Part shown: positions 34,800-43,749 of the stretch, piece after piece
Numbering within the stretch: position 1 is the first letter of the stretch
Layout of the letters: every line of letters begins with the position of its first letter
NCBI RefSeq assembly: GCF_002261425.1
Contig: NZ_NEVJ01000003.1
Coordinates: forward strand, 744,001-808,000
From: Bordetella genomosp. 9
Lineage (GTDB): Bacteria; Pseudomonadota; Gammaproteobacteria; Burkholderiales; Burkholderiaceae_B
Length of the DNA: 64,000 nt
Reading direction: 5' to 3'
The notes under the pieces: generated by a model
Database searches by the model: none
What the model saw: only the letters and a program-made list of their open reading frames with translations
What the model was told of the DNA's origin: nothing
Position numbers and translations under genes: made by a program

Positions 34800-37700
34800 A
34801 TGCCGATTACCACCTCTTATTCCTCCGCGGTCCAATCCCATCTCCCCCTTCAATCCCAGCGTGCACCTGAAACGCCGCCCGAAGCCGACGCGTTCGCGCA
34901 ATGGCCGGCCGGCGCAGCCGCGCCCGACGCGAACCATGCACAAGCCATGGATTGGAACGCGGTGCTGGGACCCGCGCCGAACAGCACCAACGAGATCTAT
35001 TACGACGGCCTGACGTTGCGCAATGCCTATGGCAAACCGCTGGACAAGGTGGTCCAGGTCATGGAAACGCGCATCGCCAAGGCCCTGCGGGCGCGCGGCG
35101 TCGGCGATGCCGCGCGCCTGGCGCGCGAACTCCGGCGCACGGCCACCGCCGACCCCACGCTGGCACTGCACCCGCCGCCCGACGTGGCCTATGGCAGCCC
35201 ACGCTGGGTCGCCTTGTGGACCGGCCTGCACACGCTGTCGGAGCAAGGCCTGCCGACCGACGGACGTAATCCCGATGACCTGGTTGAAATCGGCCGCGCC
35301 GCGATCGCCGTGCGCGCGGCGAAAGACGAAACGACGGCCGAAAGAAACCCGCTGCTGGGGATAGACATGGGCGGCCTGCTGCTAATGGCCCACGCCGCCG
35401 GCAAGCTGGACCTGCGATCGATCGCGGACGGCAAAGCCGAACTGCGCCCCGAGACGCTCACCGATTTCTACAAGGAAGCATTCAGCGACGACCTGCGCCT
35501 GCTCGACGCGCTATGCGATCTGGCGCGCCTGACGCCGCCTACGGGCAAACAGCTGGCCACCGAAAACCTGCGGGCGGCGCGCATCGATCCGGAACTGGAG
35601 ATCGACGTCGATACGTTGGCGCTCCCCGCCGCCTACGGGCCGCTGGAACTCACCATCCCGCTGCCCTTCGCGTACAAAAGGCAATCCATCGTCGATTTCT
35701 ATGTGTCGCGCGAAAGGCTGGACCTGAACGTGCCACCCACGCCGACGCGCGGCGAGGCTACCCCCACCATCTACGCCGCACCGGGCCCGGTAACGCAGGC
35801 CCGCGCCAGGCTGGCGAATTCGCTGAAAGACGAGTTCGATCGGGCTTACGACAAGTACACCGCGGCGGCGGCCGGACACGTCGCGCGTATCATCGATGCG
35901 TCCATCTCGCGATACGGCAAACGGCACGGCATCGACGCCGCGACGGCTTCGATCACTGTCGGCCGCGCGCAATGGCGTTCGAAGACAAGCATGCCGTCGA
36001 TATCGGGCGGGCCGCTGACGCCCGACCTTAAAAAGGAATGTCAGGACGCCCGGGGCTACTTCATTGACATCGGCACCCCGACCGGCCGGCACAGGTATTT
36101 CCTGCCGCTGGCCACCGGCGCGGAAGTGCCCGTGCCGACGGGCGCCAGCCTGGCGGACTGGATCGAGGACCATCACGCGCTGGTCTTCGGCGCGCAACCG
36201 CAACCGCCGGCGGAAGGCGTGGGCGGCCGCATCATGGAAGAAATTCTCCTGAGCTCTTCCTATGACGTGAAGCAGCTGGCGTCCGGGAAGCAAACCGAGC
36301 TTGGCCGCGCGATCGAAGCCGCCTTGCCGGCCACCCTGGAGCAAAAGCGCGCGGATGCCTACGGCTCCAGCATCATAGAGACCGTGCGCGAATTGGAACG
36401 CGGCCTGGTCCCGTTCCGCGGCACCTATCTGGCGATACGCGACGAACGCTACGATGACCTCGCCACCAGCATCCTGCTGGATTCCCTGGTGTTCCTGCCC
36501 TGCCTCGGCGAAGGAATGGCGCTGGGAATGCGCGCCGGCGAAGCCCTGGCCGCCGGTCTCGAAAAGGCGACTGCCGCTTACGTGCGATCGGGCCTGATGC
36601 AGGCGTTCAAGGCGGCACTGGGGGAAACCGGATCGCGCATTCCTGGCCTGGGATGGCAGGCGGGCAAGCTGCTCTGGAACGTCGGCAGGAGCGCGACCTT
36701 CAACCCCATGGACATCCTCGCGCTGGCGCGGGGCGGCGGAAGGCTGACCGCCAAGGGTCTGCGCGCCGTCGTCGGGCGGCTGAAGGGTGCACGTCCCGAA
36801 CTGGCCGCGGAACTTGCCGAAGCCGCCAACAAGCTTCGGCGGCCGCTGCCCGCGGCGGTCCTGCAACGCTACCGCATCGCCGATACCACGGTTACGCAGA
36901 CCCTCGCCAAGGCGCGTGCGGCCGAGGATGGCACCATCATGCTGGGCGCCAGGCGCTACGCGAACGTCGACGGCAACTATGTGGAACTGGTCCTGGACCA
37001 CCCGCTCAGCACGCCTGGCCAGCCGGTCTGGCGCATCGCCGACGCACCCTTGCCCGGCACGCGCGGCGGCGCGCCGCGACTGATGTGGGACAAGGCACGG
37101 CGCGTGTGGCGCGAGCCGGACGACCTGCCCTTCGTCAAAGGCGGCGGCGCCGGCCACAGCACCGGCGGCGCCAGCAATGGCGCGGACAGCCTCACGCGCA
37201 AAGTCGACGACGACGCCGTCAAGGCCCTGCGCGATCGCCGCATAGCCGATCCGACGGAAGTAGCCGGGATGAAAATACTCGGCAGGACGGAAACGGTACA
37301 GACCACCGAGCAGGTGCTGCGCGAGGCGACGGACCTCACGCATTACCCGTGGTGGGAAGAAGAACTGGACCAGTACTTCAGCATATCGGTCGTCGGCCTG
37401 AAGGACTCCGCCTACGCCAGGATCGACACCAGCCTGGTGGAGGCTTCCAATGCCGCCCGCATGGAAGAAGGGATAGCCGACAACATGCGCGGGTTTTTGC
37501 ACGGGCTCTACGCAAGGTCGGAAACCTTCCGCGGACTGGCGAATCGAGCACGCGCCACGGGGCGGATCAGGAAAGGAACCGGCTGGTTCGGCAACGACCC
37601 GGTCCGCCTGAAGGTTCATCCGCCCTCGACGCTGAAAGACGGGCAATCGCTCACCACGATCGATATGAACGTGAAGTTGACGGGCGGCAGGCCCACGGAG

Positions 37701-38114
37701 ATCAATGTGCCCGACGTACATGCTCCGCCCTTCGCGCCTAACGGCAAAACCAGTGGAATCATGCTTTCCAGCGGCAAGGAAGGCGCTGTGCCGAGCCCAT
37801 CCGTCATCGTCCACGAGATGATGCACGTCCTGACCGGCAAGATCGATCCGGTCGGCGACTCCAATGCCGAACGCGGCGTCGTCGAATACCTGGCGCAGCG
37901 CGTACTGGATGAGGCCGGAATCGCCATGCCGAAACGGCTGTCCTATAGCCGCCTGGGTTCGGATTACAAGGGAGACGACGTTCGGCGGCTCCAGTATTAC
38001 GTCAAGACGCAGGACGATTTTCTGAACCAGCTTTTTCCCAGGCCGGTTGCGCCACCCGCCCCGTGGGATCCGGGCGCAGGCTACGAACGCTGGCTGACCG
38101 TGAATACGGCCTGA
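34800..38114 (+). CDS. Large polymorphic effector-like protein with C-terminal zinc-protease motif
   Basis: 1104 residues; not a recognised named protein. The first 50 residues are rich in Ser, Thr, Pro and Ala and look unstructured, as in many type III substrates. Residues about 190-265 (LLLMAHAAGKLD to ARIDPELEI) match a similar stretch in the large protein at 49007. A hydrophobic middle (about 555-660) follows, then a junction module (RYANVDGNYVELVLD, VWRIADAPLP, VWREPDDLPFVKGGG) ending at residue 783. The last 320 residues carry HEMMH at 1005-1009 with Glu1024/Glu1029 nearby, the pattern of a zinc metalloprotease such as the NleD-type effectors. There is no signal peptide. It begins 55 bases after the racemase-like gene. 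Secretion and toxicity are inferred. Confidence 0.75.
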   Translation: MPITTSYSSAVQSHLPLQSQRAPETPPEADAFAQWPAGAAAPDANHAQAMDWNAVLGPAPNSTNEIYYDGLTLRNAYGKPLDKVVQVMETRIAKALRARGVGDAARLARELRRTATADPTLALHPPPDVAYGSPRWVALWTGLHTLSEQGLPTDGRNPDDLVEIGRAAIAVRAAKDETTAERNPLLGIDMGGLLLMAHAAGKLDLRSIADGKAELRPETLTDFYKEAFSDDLRLLDALCDLARLTPPTGKQLATENLRAARIDPELEIDVDTLALPAAYGPLELTIPLPFAYKRQSIVDFYVSRERLDLNVPPTPTRGEATPTIYAAPGPVTQARARLANSLKDEFDRAYDKYTAAAAGHVARIIDASISRYGKRHGIDAATASITVGRAQWRSKTSMPSISGGPLTPDLKKECQDARGYFIDIGTPTGRHRYFLPLATGAEVPVPTGASLADWIEDHHALVFGAQPQPPAEGVGGRIMEEILLSSSYDVKQLASGKQTELGRAIEAALPATLEQKRADAYGSSIIETVRELERGLVPFRGTYLAIRDERYDDLATSILLDSLVFLPCLGEGMALGMRAGEALAAGLEKATAAYVRSGLMQAFKAALGETGSRIPGLGWQAGKLLWNVGRSATFNPMDILALARGGGRLTAKGLRAVVGRLKGARPELAAELAEAANKLRRPLPAAVLQRYRIADTTVTQTLAKARAAEDGTIMLGARRYANVDGNYVELVLDHPLSTPGQPVWRIADAPLPGTRGGAPRLMWDKARRVWREPDDLPFVKGGGAGHSTGGASNGADSLTRKVDDDAVKALRDRRIADPTEVAGMKILGRTETVQTTEQVLREATDLTHYPWWEEELDQYFSISVVGLKDSAYARIDTSLVEASNAARMEEGIADNMRGFLHGLYARSETFRGLANRARATGRIRKGTGWFGNDPVRLKVHPPSTLKDGQSLTTIDMNVKLTGGRPTEINVPDVHAPPFAPNGKTSGIMLSSGKEGAVPSPSVIVHEMMHVLTGKIDPVGDSNAERGVVEYLAQRVLDEAGIAMPKRLSYSRLGSDYKGDDVRRLQYYVKTQDDFLNQLFPRPVAPPAPWDPGAGYERWLTVNTA

Positions 38115-38358
38115 TACATGGCGCCGTACAGGGCCGGAATCGCCGGCCAGCCGGACTATTTTGTAACCGCGGCTAGTCCGTATTAACCATTACATCAGGA
38201 CGAACGCCGGCGGGTCGCCCCAGTGGAACGATCGGCGGCCAGCCTCCGCCTATAACCCTGTGGAATAGCTTCAGTCCCTGAAGGACTTTGACGCTATGGG
38301 TGGCACGGGACTACCTTGCGTACCGTCTAGTGACCGCTAGCCGCTTCCAAGGGGAATC
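38115..38358. other. Gap between the effector-like gene and the ABC binding protein
   Basis: No gene is visible in these 244 bases. A perfect GGCCGG/CCGGCC stem (38132-38148, five-base loop) just after the effector-like gene could end its transcript, although the T-run is poor. AGTCC/GGACT at 38273-38287 is a second small hairpin. A promoter for the downstream binding protein should lie here; TTGACG near 38288 could be a -35 element but no good -10 follows. Confidence 0.4.
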
Positions 38359-39918
38359 ATGAAACGTCCTGCACTGTCCGTCCTGGCCATCGCCCTGCTT
38401 GCGCTGGGTGCCACCGCGAACACGCCGGCACGCGCCGACGACAGGCCCGAGCTGCGCATCAGCTCGGGCGCCGCCGATAACGCCACCCTGGATCCCCATC
38501 GCGCGACGTCCACGGTGGACAAGGGCGTGGTGTCCGAGATGTTCGACGCGCTGGTGCAGTTCCCGCCTGGCAGCGCCGATCCGAAGACGCTGGAACCCGA
38601 CCTGGCCACCAGTTGGGAAGCATCGCCCGACAGCAAGACCTGGACTTTCCACCTGCGCAAGGGCGTGCAGTTCCACGGCGGCTACGGCGAACTGAAAGCC
38701 GAGGACGTGGTGTACTCGCTGCAGCGCGCGGCCGACCCCAAGCGTTCCAGCTTCGCGTCCACCTTCGACCTGCTGGACAAGGTGGAAGCCGTGGACGACT
38801 ACACCGTGCGCGTCACGCTGAAATACCCGGACGCGGCCTTCCTGGGCCGCGTGTCCAACTATCACGGCGGCAATATCGTCAGCAAGAAAGCCGCGGAGAA
38901 GCTGGGCGACAAGTTCGGCGCCGGCCCCATCGGCACCGGCCCCTATGCCTTCGCGGAACACGTCACGCAGCAATACGTCAAGCTGGTGGCCAACGACGCC
39001 TACTTCCGCGGCAAGCCCAAGGTCGGCGCCATCATCTACCGCATGATTCCTTCGGACAGCGCGCGCGAACTGGCGTTCACGTCCGGCGAGATCGACATCA
39101 TGCAGGGCAAGCGCGAGCAGCGCTGGGTGGAACGTTCGCAGAAGCGCGGCATGAAGGTCGACATCTTCGATCCCGCCGAATTCCGCACCCTGCACATCAA
39201 CCGCACCATCAAGCCGCTGGACAACCTGAAGGTGCGCCAGGCCATCGCCGCGGCGGTCAACGTCGACGAGATCGTGCGCTACGCCGGCAAGGACGTCGCG
39301 GACAAGGGCTGTTCGGTCGTCCCCAACGGCTACCTGGGCGAAGATTGCAGCGCCGGCGGCTACACCTACGACGTCGCCAAGGCCAAGCAGCTGCTGGCCG
39401 AGGCCGGTTTCCCCAACGGCATCCAGATCAAGTCCGTGGTGTCGAACATTTCGGCGCAGCAGCCCATCATGGAAATCGTCCAGGCGCAGCTGGCCAAGGC
39501 CGGCATCAAGCTGGACATGGAAGTGGTGGACCATGCCACCTACCAGGCCAAGAGCCGCCAGGACCAGAGCGCCCTGGTGTTCTACGGCGCGGCGCGCTTC
39601 CCCAACGCGGATGCCTACCTGAGCGAGTTTTACGATTCGTCCGCCGCCATCGGGGCGCCGGCCGCGCAGTCGAACTTCTCGCACTGCTCCGTGGCCGATG
39701 CCGACATCCGCGCGGCGCGCCAGGAGCCGGACGCCAAGAAGCAGCTGGCCCTGTGGAAGGACGCGCAGGTCAAGATCCACAATGACGTCTGCGCGATCCC
39801 CCTGTTCGGATTGAAGCAGGTCTGGGCCCACGGCAATGGAGTGGACTACGGCTACACCCTGAAGGGCGCGCTGAATCTCCAGCCGCCGGTCACCGAGGCC
39901 ACCACGGTCAAGCGATAG
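38359..39918 (+). CDS. Dipeptide/opine-type ABC transporter substrate-binding protein
   Basis: 519 residues, SBP_bac_5 (DppA/OppA-like) family. Signal peptide MKRPALSVLAIALLALGA ending near PARADD. Family blocks: EMFDALVQFPPG, ATSWEASPDSKTWTFHLRKG, GTGPYAFAEHVTQQYVKLVA and LDNLKVRQAIAAAVNVDEI. Cys pairs (GCSVVPNGYLGEDCSAGG) may form a disulfide. It would deliver ligand to the permease and ATPase genes at 44993-48829, from which it is separated by the LysR and oxidase genes. A convergent LysR gene overlaps its last 11 bases. The ligand may be an opine or other amino-acid conjugate given the neighbouring dehydrogenases. Confidence 0.92.
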   Translation: MKRPALSVLAIALLALGATANTPARADDRPELRISSGAADNATLDPHRATSTVDKGVVSEMFDALVQFPPGSADPKTLEPDLATSWEASPDSKTWTFHLRKGVQFHGGYGELKAEDVVYSLQRAADPKRSSFASTFDLLDKVEAVDDYTVRVTLKYPDAAFLGRVSNYHGGNIVSKKAAEKLGDKFGAGPIGTGPYAFAEHVTQQYVKLVANDAYFRGKPKVGAIIYRMIPSDSARELAFTSGEIDIMQGKREQRWVERSQKRGMKVDIFDPAEFRTLHINRTIKPLDNLKVRQAIAAAVNVDEIVRYAGKDVADKGCSVVPNGYLGEDCSAGGYTYDVAKAKQLLAEAGFPNGIQIKSVVSNISAQQPIMEIVQAQLAKAGIKLDMEVVDHATYQAKSRQDQSALVFYGAARFPNADAYLSEFYDSSAAIGAPAAQSNFSHCSVADADIRAARQEPDAKKQLALWKDAQVKIHNDVCAIPLFGLKQVWAHGNGVDYGYTLKGALNLQPPVTEATTVKR

Positions 39919-40828
39919 CCCTGCGCAGGTCGCGCGGCACCTGCGCGGCGACCTCGCGCGCGGCTTCGACGAAGCCTTCGACCAGGCCGGCGTTGCGCGA
40001 CGCATGCATCGTGCAGAGCTGGAAGTGGAACATCACTTCCGGCTCGAACCGCCGCAGCACCAGGCGATTTTGAAACCCATCGGCAAACAGCGGATGAAAC
40101 AAGGACACGCCCAGGCCCGCCGCCACGAACTCGCATGCGGTTGGCGCCGTATTGGTATCCAGCACGACGTTCAGCGGCACGTCCACGTGTTCGAACGCGG
40201 ATCGCACCAGCTGGTGGGTCTGGCTATCGCTGCCGAACGCGATGAACGGCAGGCCGGACAGGTCGCGCGGCCGGATCACGCGCTTGCGCGTCAATTCGTG
40301 GTTGGCCGGCAAGGCGCACATCAGCGGCTGCTGGAACATGGGCTCGCGGTCGATGTAGGGATTGTCCACGCGGCTGCCCACCAGCGCCACGTCGATCTGC
40401 CGGGTCGCCAGCCAGTCGGCCAGGAACTGCGAGCCCCGCGTCTGGATGTTGACGCGGACGTCGGGATGATGGCGCAGGAAGGTCATGGTCACGCGCCGGA
40501 TGAACGACCCGGACAGCGCCGGCAAGACGCCGACGAACAGCGTGCGCTGCTCGTCGCGGCGGATGGAGTCCACCGCCTGTTCCACCTGGCGCAAGCCGGT
40601 GAAGATCCGGTCGATCTCCTCGTACAGCCGCATGCCGTGCGGCGTCGCGGCCAGCTTGCCGCGCACGCGGTCGAACAGATGCAGCGCGGTTTCCGCTTCC
40701 AGGTGCGCCAGCAGCTTGCTGACCGCGGGCTGCGAGACGCCCAGCACCGTCGCGGCCTGGCTCACCGTGCCATGCTCGATGACCGCCTTGAACGCTTCGA
40801 TCTGCCGCAGATTCAGCCTCTGGCTCAT
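39908..40828 (-). CDS. LysR-family transcriptional regulator
   Basis: 306 residues. N-terminal helix-turn-helix NLRQIEAFKAVIEHGTVSQ and VLGVSQPAVSKLLAHLE, then the co-inducer domain (LFVGVLPALSGSFIRRVTM, SGLPFIAFGSDSQTHQLV). This resembles the OccR/NocR-like branch that controls opine uptake and oxidation genes, but that assignment is only suggestive. It is divergent from the oxidase operon at 40927; the gap holds the palindrome GGTTA-TAGCT-TAACC. Confidence 0.92.
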   Translation of the reverse strand: MSQRLNLRQIEAFKAVIEHGTVSQAATVLGVSQPAVSKLLAHLEAETALHLFDRVRGKLAATPHGMRLYEEIDRIFTGLRQVEQAVDSIRRDEQRTLFVGVLPALSGSFIRRVTMTFLRHHPDVRVNIQTRGSQFLADWLATRQIDVALVGSRVDNPYIDREPMFQQPLMCALPANHELTRKRVIRPRDLSGLPFIAFGSDSQTHQLVRSAFEHVDVPLNVVLDTNTAPTACEFVAAGLGVSLFHPLFADGFQNRLVLRRFEPEVMFHFQLCTMHASRNAGLVEGFVEAAREVAAQVPRDLRRAIA

Positions 40829-40879
40829 TCCCCTGCCCCCATAACCCGTAAGAAATCCATGCCGCCAATGCCTGTCGCA

Positions 40880-40894
40880 GGTTATAGCTTAACC
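40880..40894. promoter_or_regulatory. Palindrome before the oxidase operon, LysR operator candidate
   Basis: GGTTA at 40880-40884 and TAACC at 40890-40894 are perfect inverted arms around TAGCT. A further ATAACC lies at 40841-40846. Both are in the 98-base gap between the divergent LysR and oxidase genes, the expected place for recognition and activation sites. Confidence 0.5.
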
Positions 40895-40926
40895 GCACTC
40901 CCGCCGCATCGTTCCGGAGATCGCGC

Positions 40927-42075
40927 ATGAATCGCAGCTACGACTTCATCGTCGCCGGCGCCGGCATGGTCGGATCGGCCATCGCCATGGGCTTGGCCGG
41001 TCTGGGCCGCCGCGTGCTGATGCTCGACGGCGCGGATACCGACTACCGCGCGGCCAAGGCCAACTTCGGCCTGGTATGGGTCCAGGGCAAGGGCTACGGC
41101 AATATCCCGTACCAGCGCCTGTCGCATGAGGCCGGCCGGCTGTGGCCGGACTTCGCGCGCGACCTGGAGCGCGAAACCGGCATGACGCTGCAGTACGAGA
41201 ATCGCGGCGGACTGCATTTCTGCCTGGGCCAGAACGAATTCGAGGATCGCGCCGCGCGCATGCGGCAATGGGACGCCAATACGCCCGAACTGCCCGCCTC
41301 CATCGAAATGCTGGACGCCGGCGAACTCACACGCCGCTTTCCCACGCTGCGGCTGGGCCGCGACGTGTCCGGCGCCAGCTTCTGCGACCGCGATGCGCAC
41401 GTCAATCCGCTGCGCCTGCTGGCGGCCCTGCAGTCGGCCTATCTGCGCCGGGGCGGCCTGCTGTACAGCCGGCGCCCGGTGACGGCCATCGAACCGCAGG
41501 CGGGCGGCGGCTTCGCCGTGCTGGCGGCCACCGGACGCGACGGCGCCGCCCCCGAACGCTACGAGGCCGCCAACGTCGTCATCGCCGCGGGCCTGGGCTC
41601 CGCCGCGCTGGGCGGCATGGTCGGCCTGGACGTTCCCCTGCGGCCGCAGCGCGGGCAGCTCCTGGTCACCGAACGCCTGGCGCCGATGCTGCCGCTGCCC
41701 GCCAGCGGCGTGCGCCAGACCGGCGAAGGCACGGTGATGATAGGCGTCACCCAGGAAGAAGTCGGCTACGACCTCAACACCACCACCGACGCCGCCGCGC
41801 GCATGACTCGCAAGGCCCTGCGCGTGCTGCCCGACCTGGCCGCCGCGCGCCTGGTGCGGCAGTGGTCCTGTCTGCGCGTCATGACTCCCGACGGCCGCCC
41901 GGTGTATGCCGGGTCGGCCCAGTATTCCGGCGCGTGGACCGCGCTTTGTCATTCCGGCGTCACGCTGGCGTCTTTCCATGCCGGGCCCCTGGCCCGTGCC
42001 CTGGATCACGGCGCGCTGCCGGCCACTCTGGATGCTTTTCACCATGAGCGCTTCGATGTTTCGCAAGCTGCATGA
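40927..42075 (+). CDS. DAO-type FAD-dependent oxidoreductase, subunit of an amine dehydrogenase complex
   Basis: 382 residues. The N-terminal Rossmann motif is FIVAGAGMVGSAIAMGLAG, and later NVVIAAGLGSAALGGMVG. It belongs to the glycine oxidase / D-amino acid oxidase-like family. In opine oxidases, hydrogen cyanide synthase and D-hydroxyproline dehydrogenase, such a subunit works with a small [2Fe-2S] protein and a second flavoprotein; exactly those follow here, overlapping. It probably oxidises the C-N bond of an imported amine. It heads the operon opposite the LysR gene. Confidence 0.9.
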   Translation: MNRSYDFIVAGAGMVGSAIAMGLAGLGRRVLMLDGADTDYRAAKANFGLVWVQGKGYGNIPYQRLSHEAGRLWPDFARDLERETGMTLQYENRGGLHFCLGQNEFEDRAARMRQWDANTPELPASIEMLDAGELTRRFPTLRLGRDVSGASFCDRDAHVNPLRLLAALQSAYLRRGGLLYSRRPVTAIEPQAGGGFAVLAATGRDGAAPERYEAANVVIAAGLGSAALGGMVGLDVPLRPQRGQLLVTERLAPMLPLPASGVRQTGEGTVMIGVTQEEVGYDLNTTTDAAARMTRKALRVLPDLAAARLVRQWSCLRVMTPDGRPVYAGSAQYSGAWTALCHSGVTLASFHAGPLARALDHGALPATLDAFHHERFDVSQAA

Positions 42076-42352
42076 ACCCGGCGCGCAGGCGCTGACGGTC
42101 TACATAGACGGCGCGGCCGTGTCCGCCGAGCCCGGCGAATCCCTTGCCGCGGTGCTGCTGCGGCAGGATACCGCCGCCACGCGCACCACGCCCGTCAAGG
42201 AAAGCCCGCGCGCGCCCTACTGCATGATGGGCGTGTGCTTCGACTGCCTGGCCATCGTCGACGGCGTGGCCTCCACCCAAACCTGTCTGGTCACGGTCCA
42301 GGAAGGCATGCGGGTAGAACGCCAGTTCGGCAAGCGGAGCGTGCTGCCATGA
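42044..42352 (+). CDS. Small [2Fe-2S] ferredoxin-like subunit (HcnA/OoxA-partner type)
   Basis: About 102 residues from the ATG at 42044 (ATG at 42056 is possible), overlapping the oxidase gene by 32 bases. It has the single-domain ferredoxin fold: ALTVYIDGAAVSAEPGESL, then PYCMMGVCFDCLAIVDG with three cluster cysteines and TCLV with the fourth. It should pass electrons between the flavin subunits of the complex. Confidence 0.88.
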   Translation: MSASMFRKLHEPGAQALTVYIDGAAVSAEPGESLAAVLLRQDTAATRTTPVKESPRAPYCMMGVCFDCLAIVDGVASTQTCLVTVQEGMRVERQFGKRSVLP

Positions 42353-43749
42353 TCCGTGAATTCGATGCAGTGATCGTCGGCGCCGGCCCCGCCGGCATGA
42401 GCGCCGCCATCCGCCTGCGCGCGCATGGCATGAACGTGCTGGTGGTGGACGAACAGCCCGCCCCCGGCGGACAGATCTGGCGCGCCGTCGAAACCGTGGC
42501 CGCCACGCCCATGGGCGACTTGCTGGGCGACGAATACCGCGCCGGCGCGCCGCTGGCGGAGTCCTTCCGCCGCTGCGGCGCGGTCTACGAACCCGGCACC
42601 CAGGTCTGGCAGATCGAACCCGACTGGCATGTCTACATGACGCGCGCGGGCCAAGCCGAAGTGGTGCGTGCCCGACAGATACTGCTGGCGACCGGCGCGC
42701 AGGAACGTCCCAACCCCTTTCCCGGCTGGACGCTGCCCGGCGTGCTGACGGTGGGCGCCGCGCAGATCCTGCTGAAGACCGCGCGCCAGGTGCCCGCGCA
42801 ACCGGTCTGGGTGGTGGGCAGCGGCCCGTTGGTCCTGCTGTACATGGCGCAGCTGCTGCGTGCCGGCGGCCGCATCGCCGGCTGGCTGGATACGTCGCCG
42901 CCGGATGGCTTCCGCCGCGCCCTGCCTTACCTGGCCGACGCGCTGCGCCGCGCGGGCGAGATCGGCAAGGGCCTGCGCTGGCTGCGCGAGCTGCGCCAGG
43001 CCGGCGTGCGCCGCCTGCGCGGCGTGCGCGGCTTCCGCGCGCTGGGCGACGGCCGGCTGCAGCAGATCGAATACGTGACCCGGAACGGCCGCACCGTGCG
43101 CGAGGATGCCCAGGTGCTGCTGGCGCACGAAGGCGTCGTGCCGTCCATCCACATGGCCCGCGCGCTGGAATGCAAGCTCGCCTGGAACGAACAGCAGGCC
43201 TGCCTGGCGCCGGTCCTCGATGCCTGGGGGCAGACCAGCCGCCAGGGTGTCTACGTGGCCGGCGACGGGGCCGGCATCGGCGGCGCCACCGCGGCCACCG
43301 CGCGCGGCCAGCTGAGCGCGGTGGGCATGCTGCTGGGCGCGGGCAAGCTGAGCCAGCCGGAGGCCGAACTGGCGGCCGCGCCCCTGCGCGGCGCGCTGGC
43401 CGAGATGCTGCGCCTGCGCCCCATGCTCGACGCCATGTATCCGCCCCGGCCCGGCGTGTTCTCGCCGTCGGACGACACCATCGTCTGCCGCTGCGAGGAA
43501 CTGACGGCGGGCGATATCCGCAAGGCGGCCGAACTGGGCCAGCCCGGCCCCAACCAGATCAAATCGTTCACCCGCGCCGGCATGGGCCCCTGCCAGGGCC
43601 GCCAATGCGGCTACACCATCGCGCACATCCTGGCCGAGAAGCAGCAGCGTCCCGTGGCGGAAGTCGGTTTCTACCGCATCCGCCCGCCGCTCAAGCCACT
43701 GACGCTGGGCGAACTCGCCAGCCTGGACACCGGGGACGCCGCCAAATGA
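42349..43749 (+). CDS. FAD/NAD-binding oxidoreductase with C-terminal [2Fe-2S] domain (HcnB-like)
   Basis: 466 residues from the ATG at 42349, which overlaps the stop codon of the iron-sulfur gene. It has two dinucleotide-binding folds: FDAVIVGAGPAGMSAAIRL and PVWVVGSGPLVLLYMAQLL. The C-terminal third contains a BFD-like cysteine cluster: VCRCEELTAG and GPCQGRQCG. This is the layout of the alpha subunit of opine oxidase, HcnB and similar enzymes. The cluster links flavin to the electron acceptor. Confidence 0.92.
   Translation: MIREFDAVIVGAGPAGMSAAIRLRAHGMNVLVVDEQPAPGGQIWRAVETVAATPMGDLLGDEYRAGAPLAESFRRCGAVYEPGTQVWQIEPDWHVYMTRAGQAEVVRARQILLATGAQERPNPFPGWTLPGVLTVGAAQILLKTARQVPAQPVWVVGSGPLVLLYMAQLLRAGGRIAGWLDTSPPDGFRRALPYLADALRRAGEIGKGLRWLRELRQAGVRRLRGVRGFRALGDGRLQQIEYVTRNGRTVREDAQVLLAHEGVVPSIHMARALECKLAWNEQQACLAPVLDAWGQTSRQGVYVAGDGAGIGGATAATARGQLSAVGMLLGAGKLSQPEAELAAAPLRGALAEMLRLRPMLDAMYPPRPGVFSPSDDTIVCRCEELTAGDIRKAAELGQPGPNQIKSFTRAGMGPCQGRQCGYTIAHILAEKQQRPVAEVGFYRIRPPLKPLTLGELASLDTGDAAK

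Noticed and set aside
35511..37826. A 771-residue minus-strand open frame opposite the large effector-like gene.
   Set aside because: It is antisense to a frame with HEMMH and modules shared with a second protein; its composition is that of a shadow frame.
38296..38320. A TGGCACG...TTGC pair before the ABC binding protein, resembling a sigma-54 promoter.
   Set aside because: The spacing between the GG and GC elements is about four bases too long for a sigma-54 site, so it is not called as a promoter.
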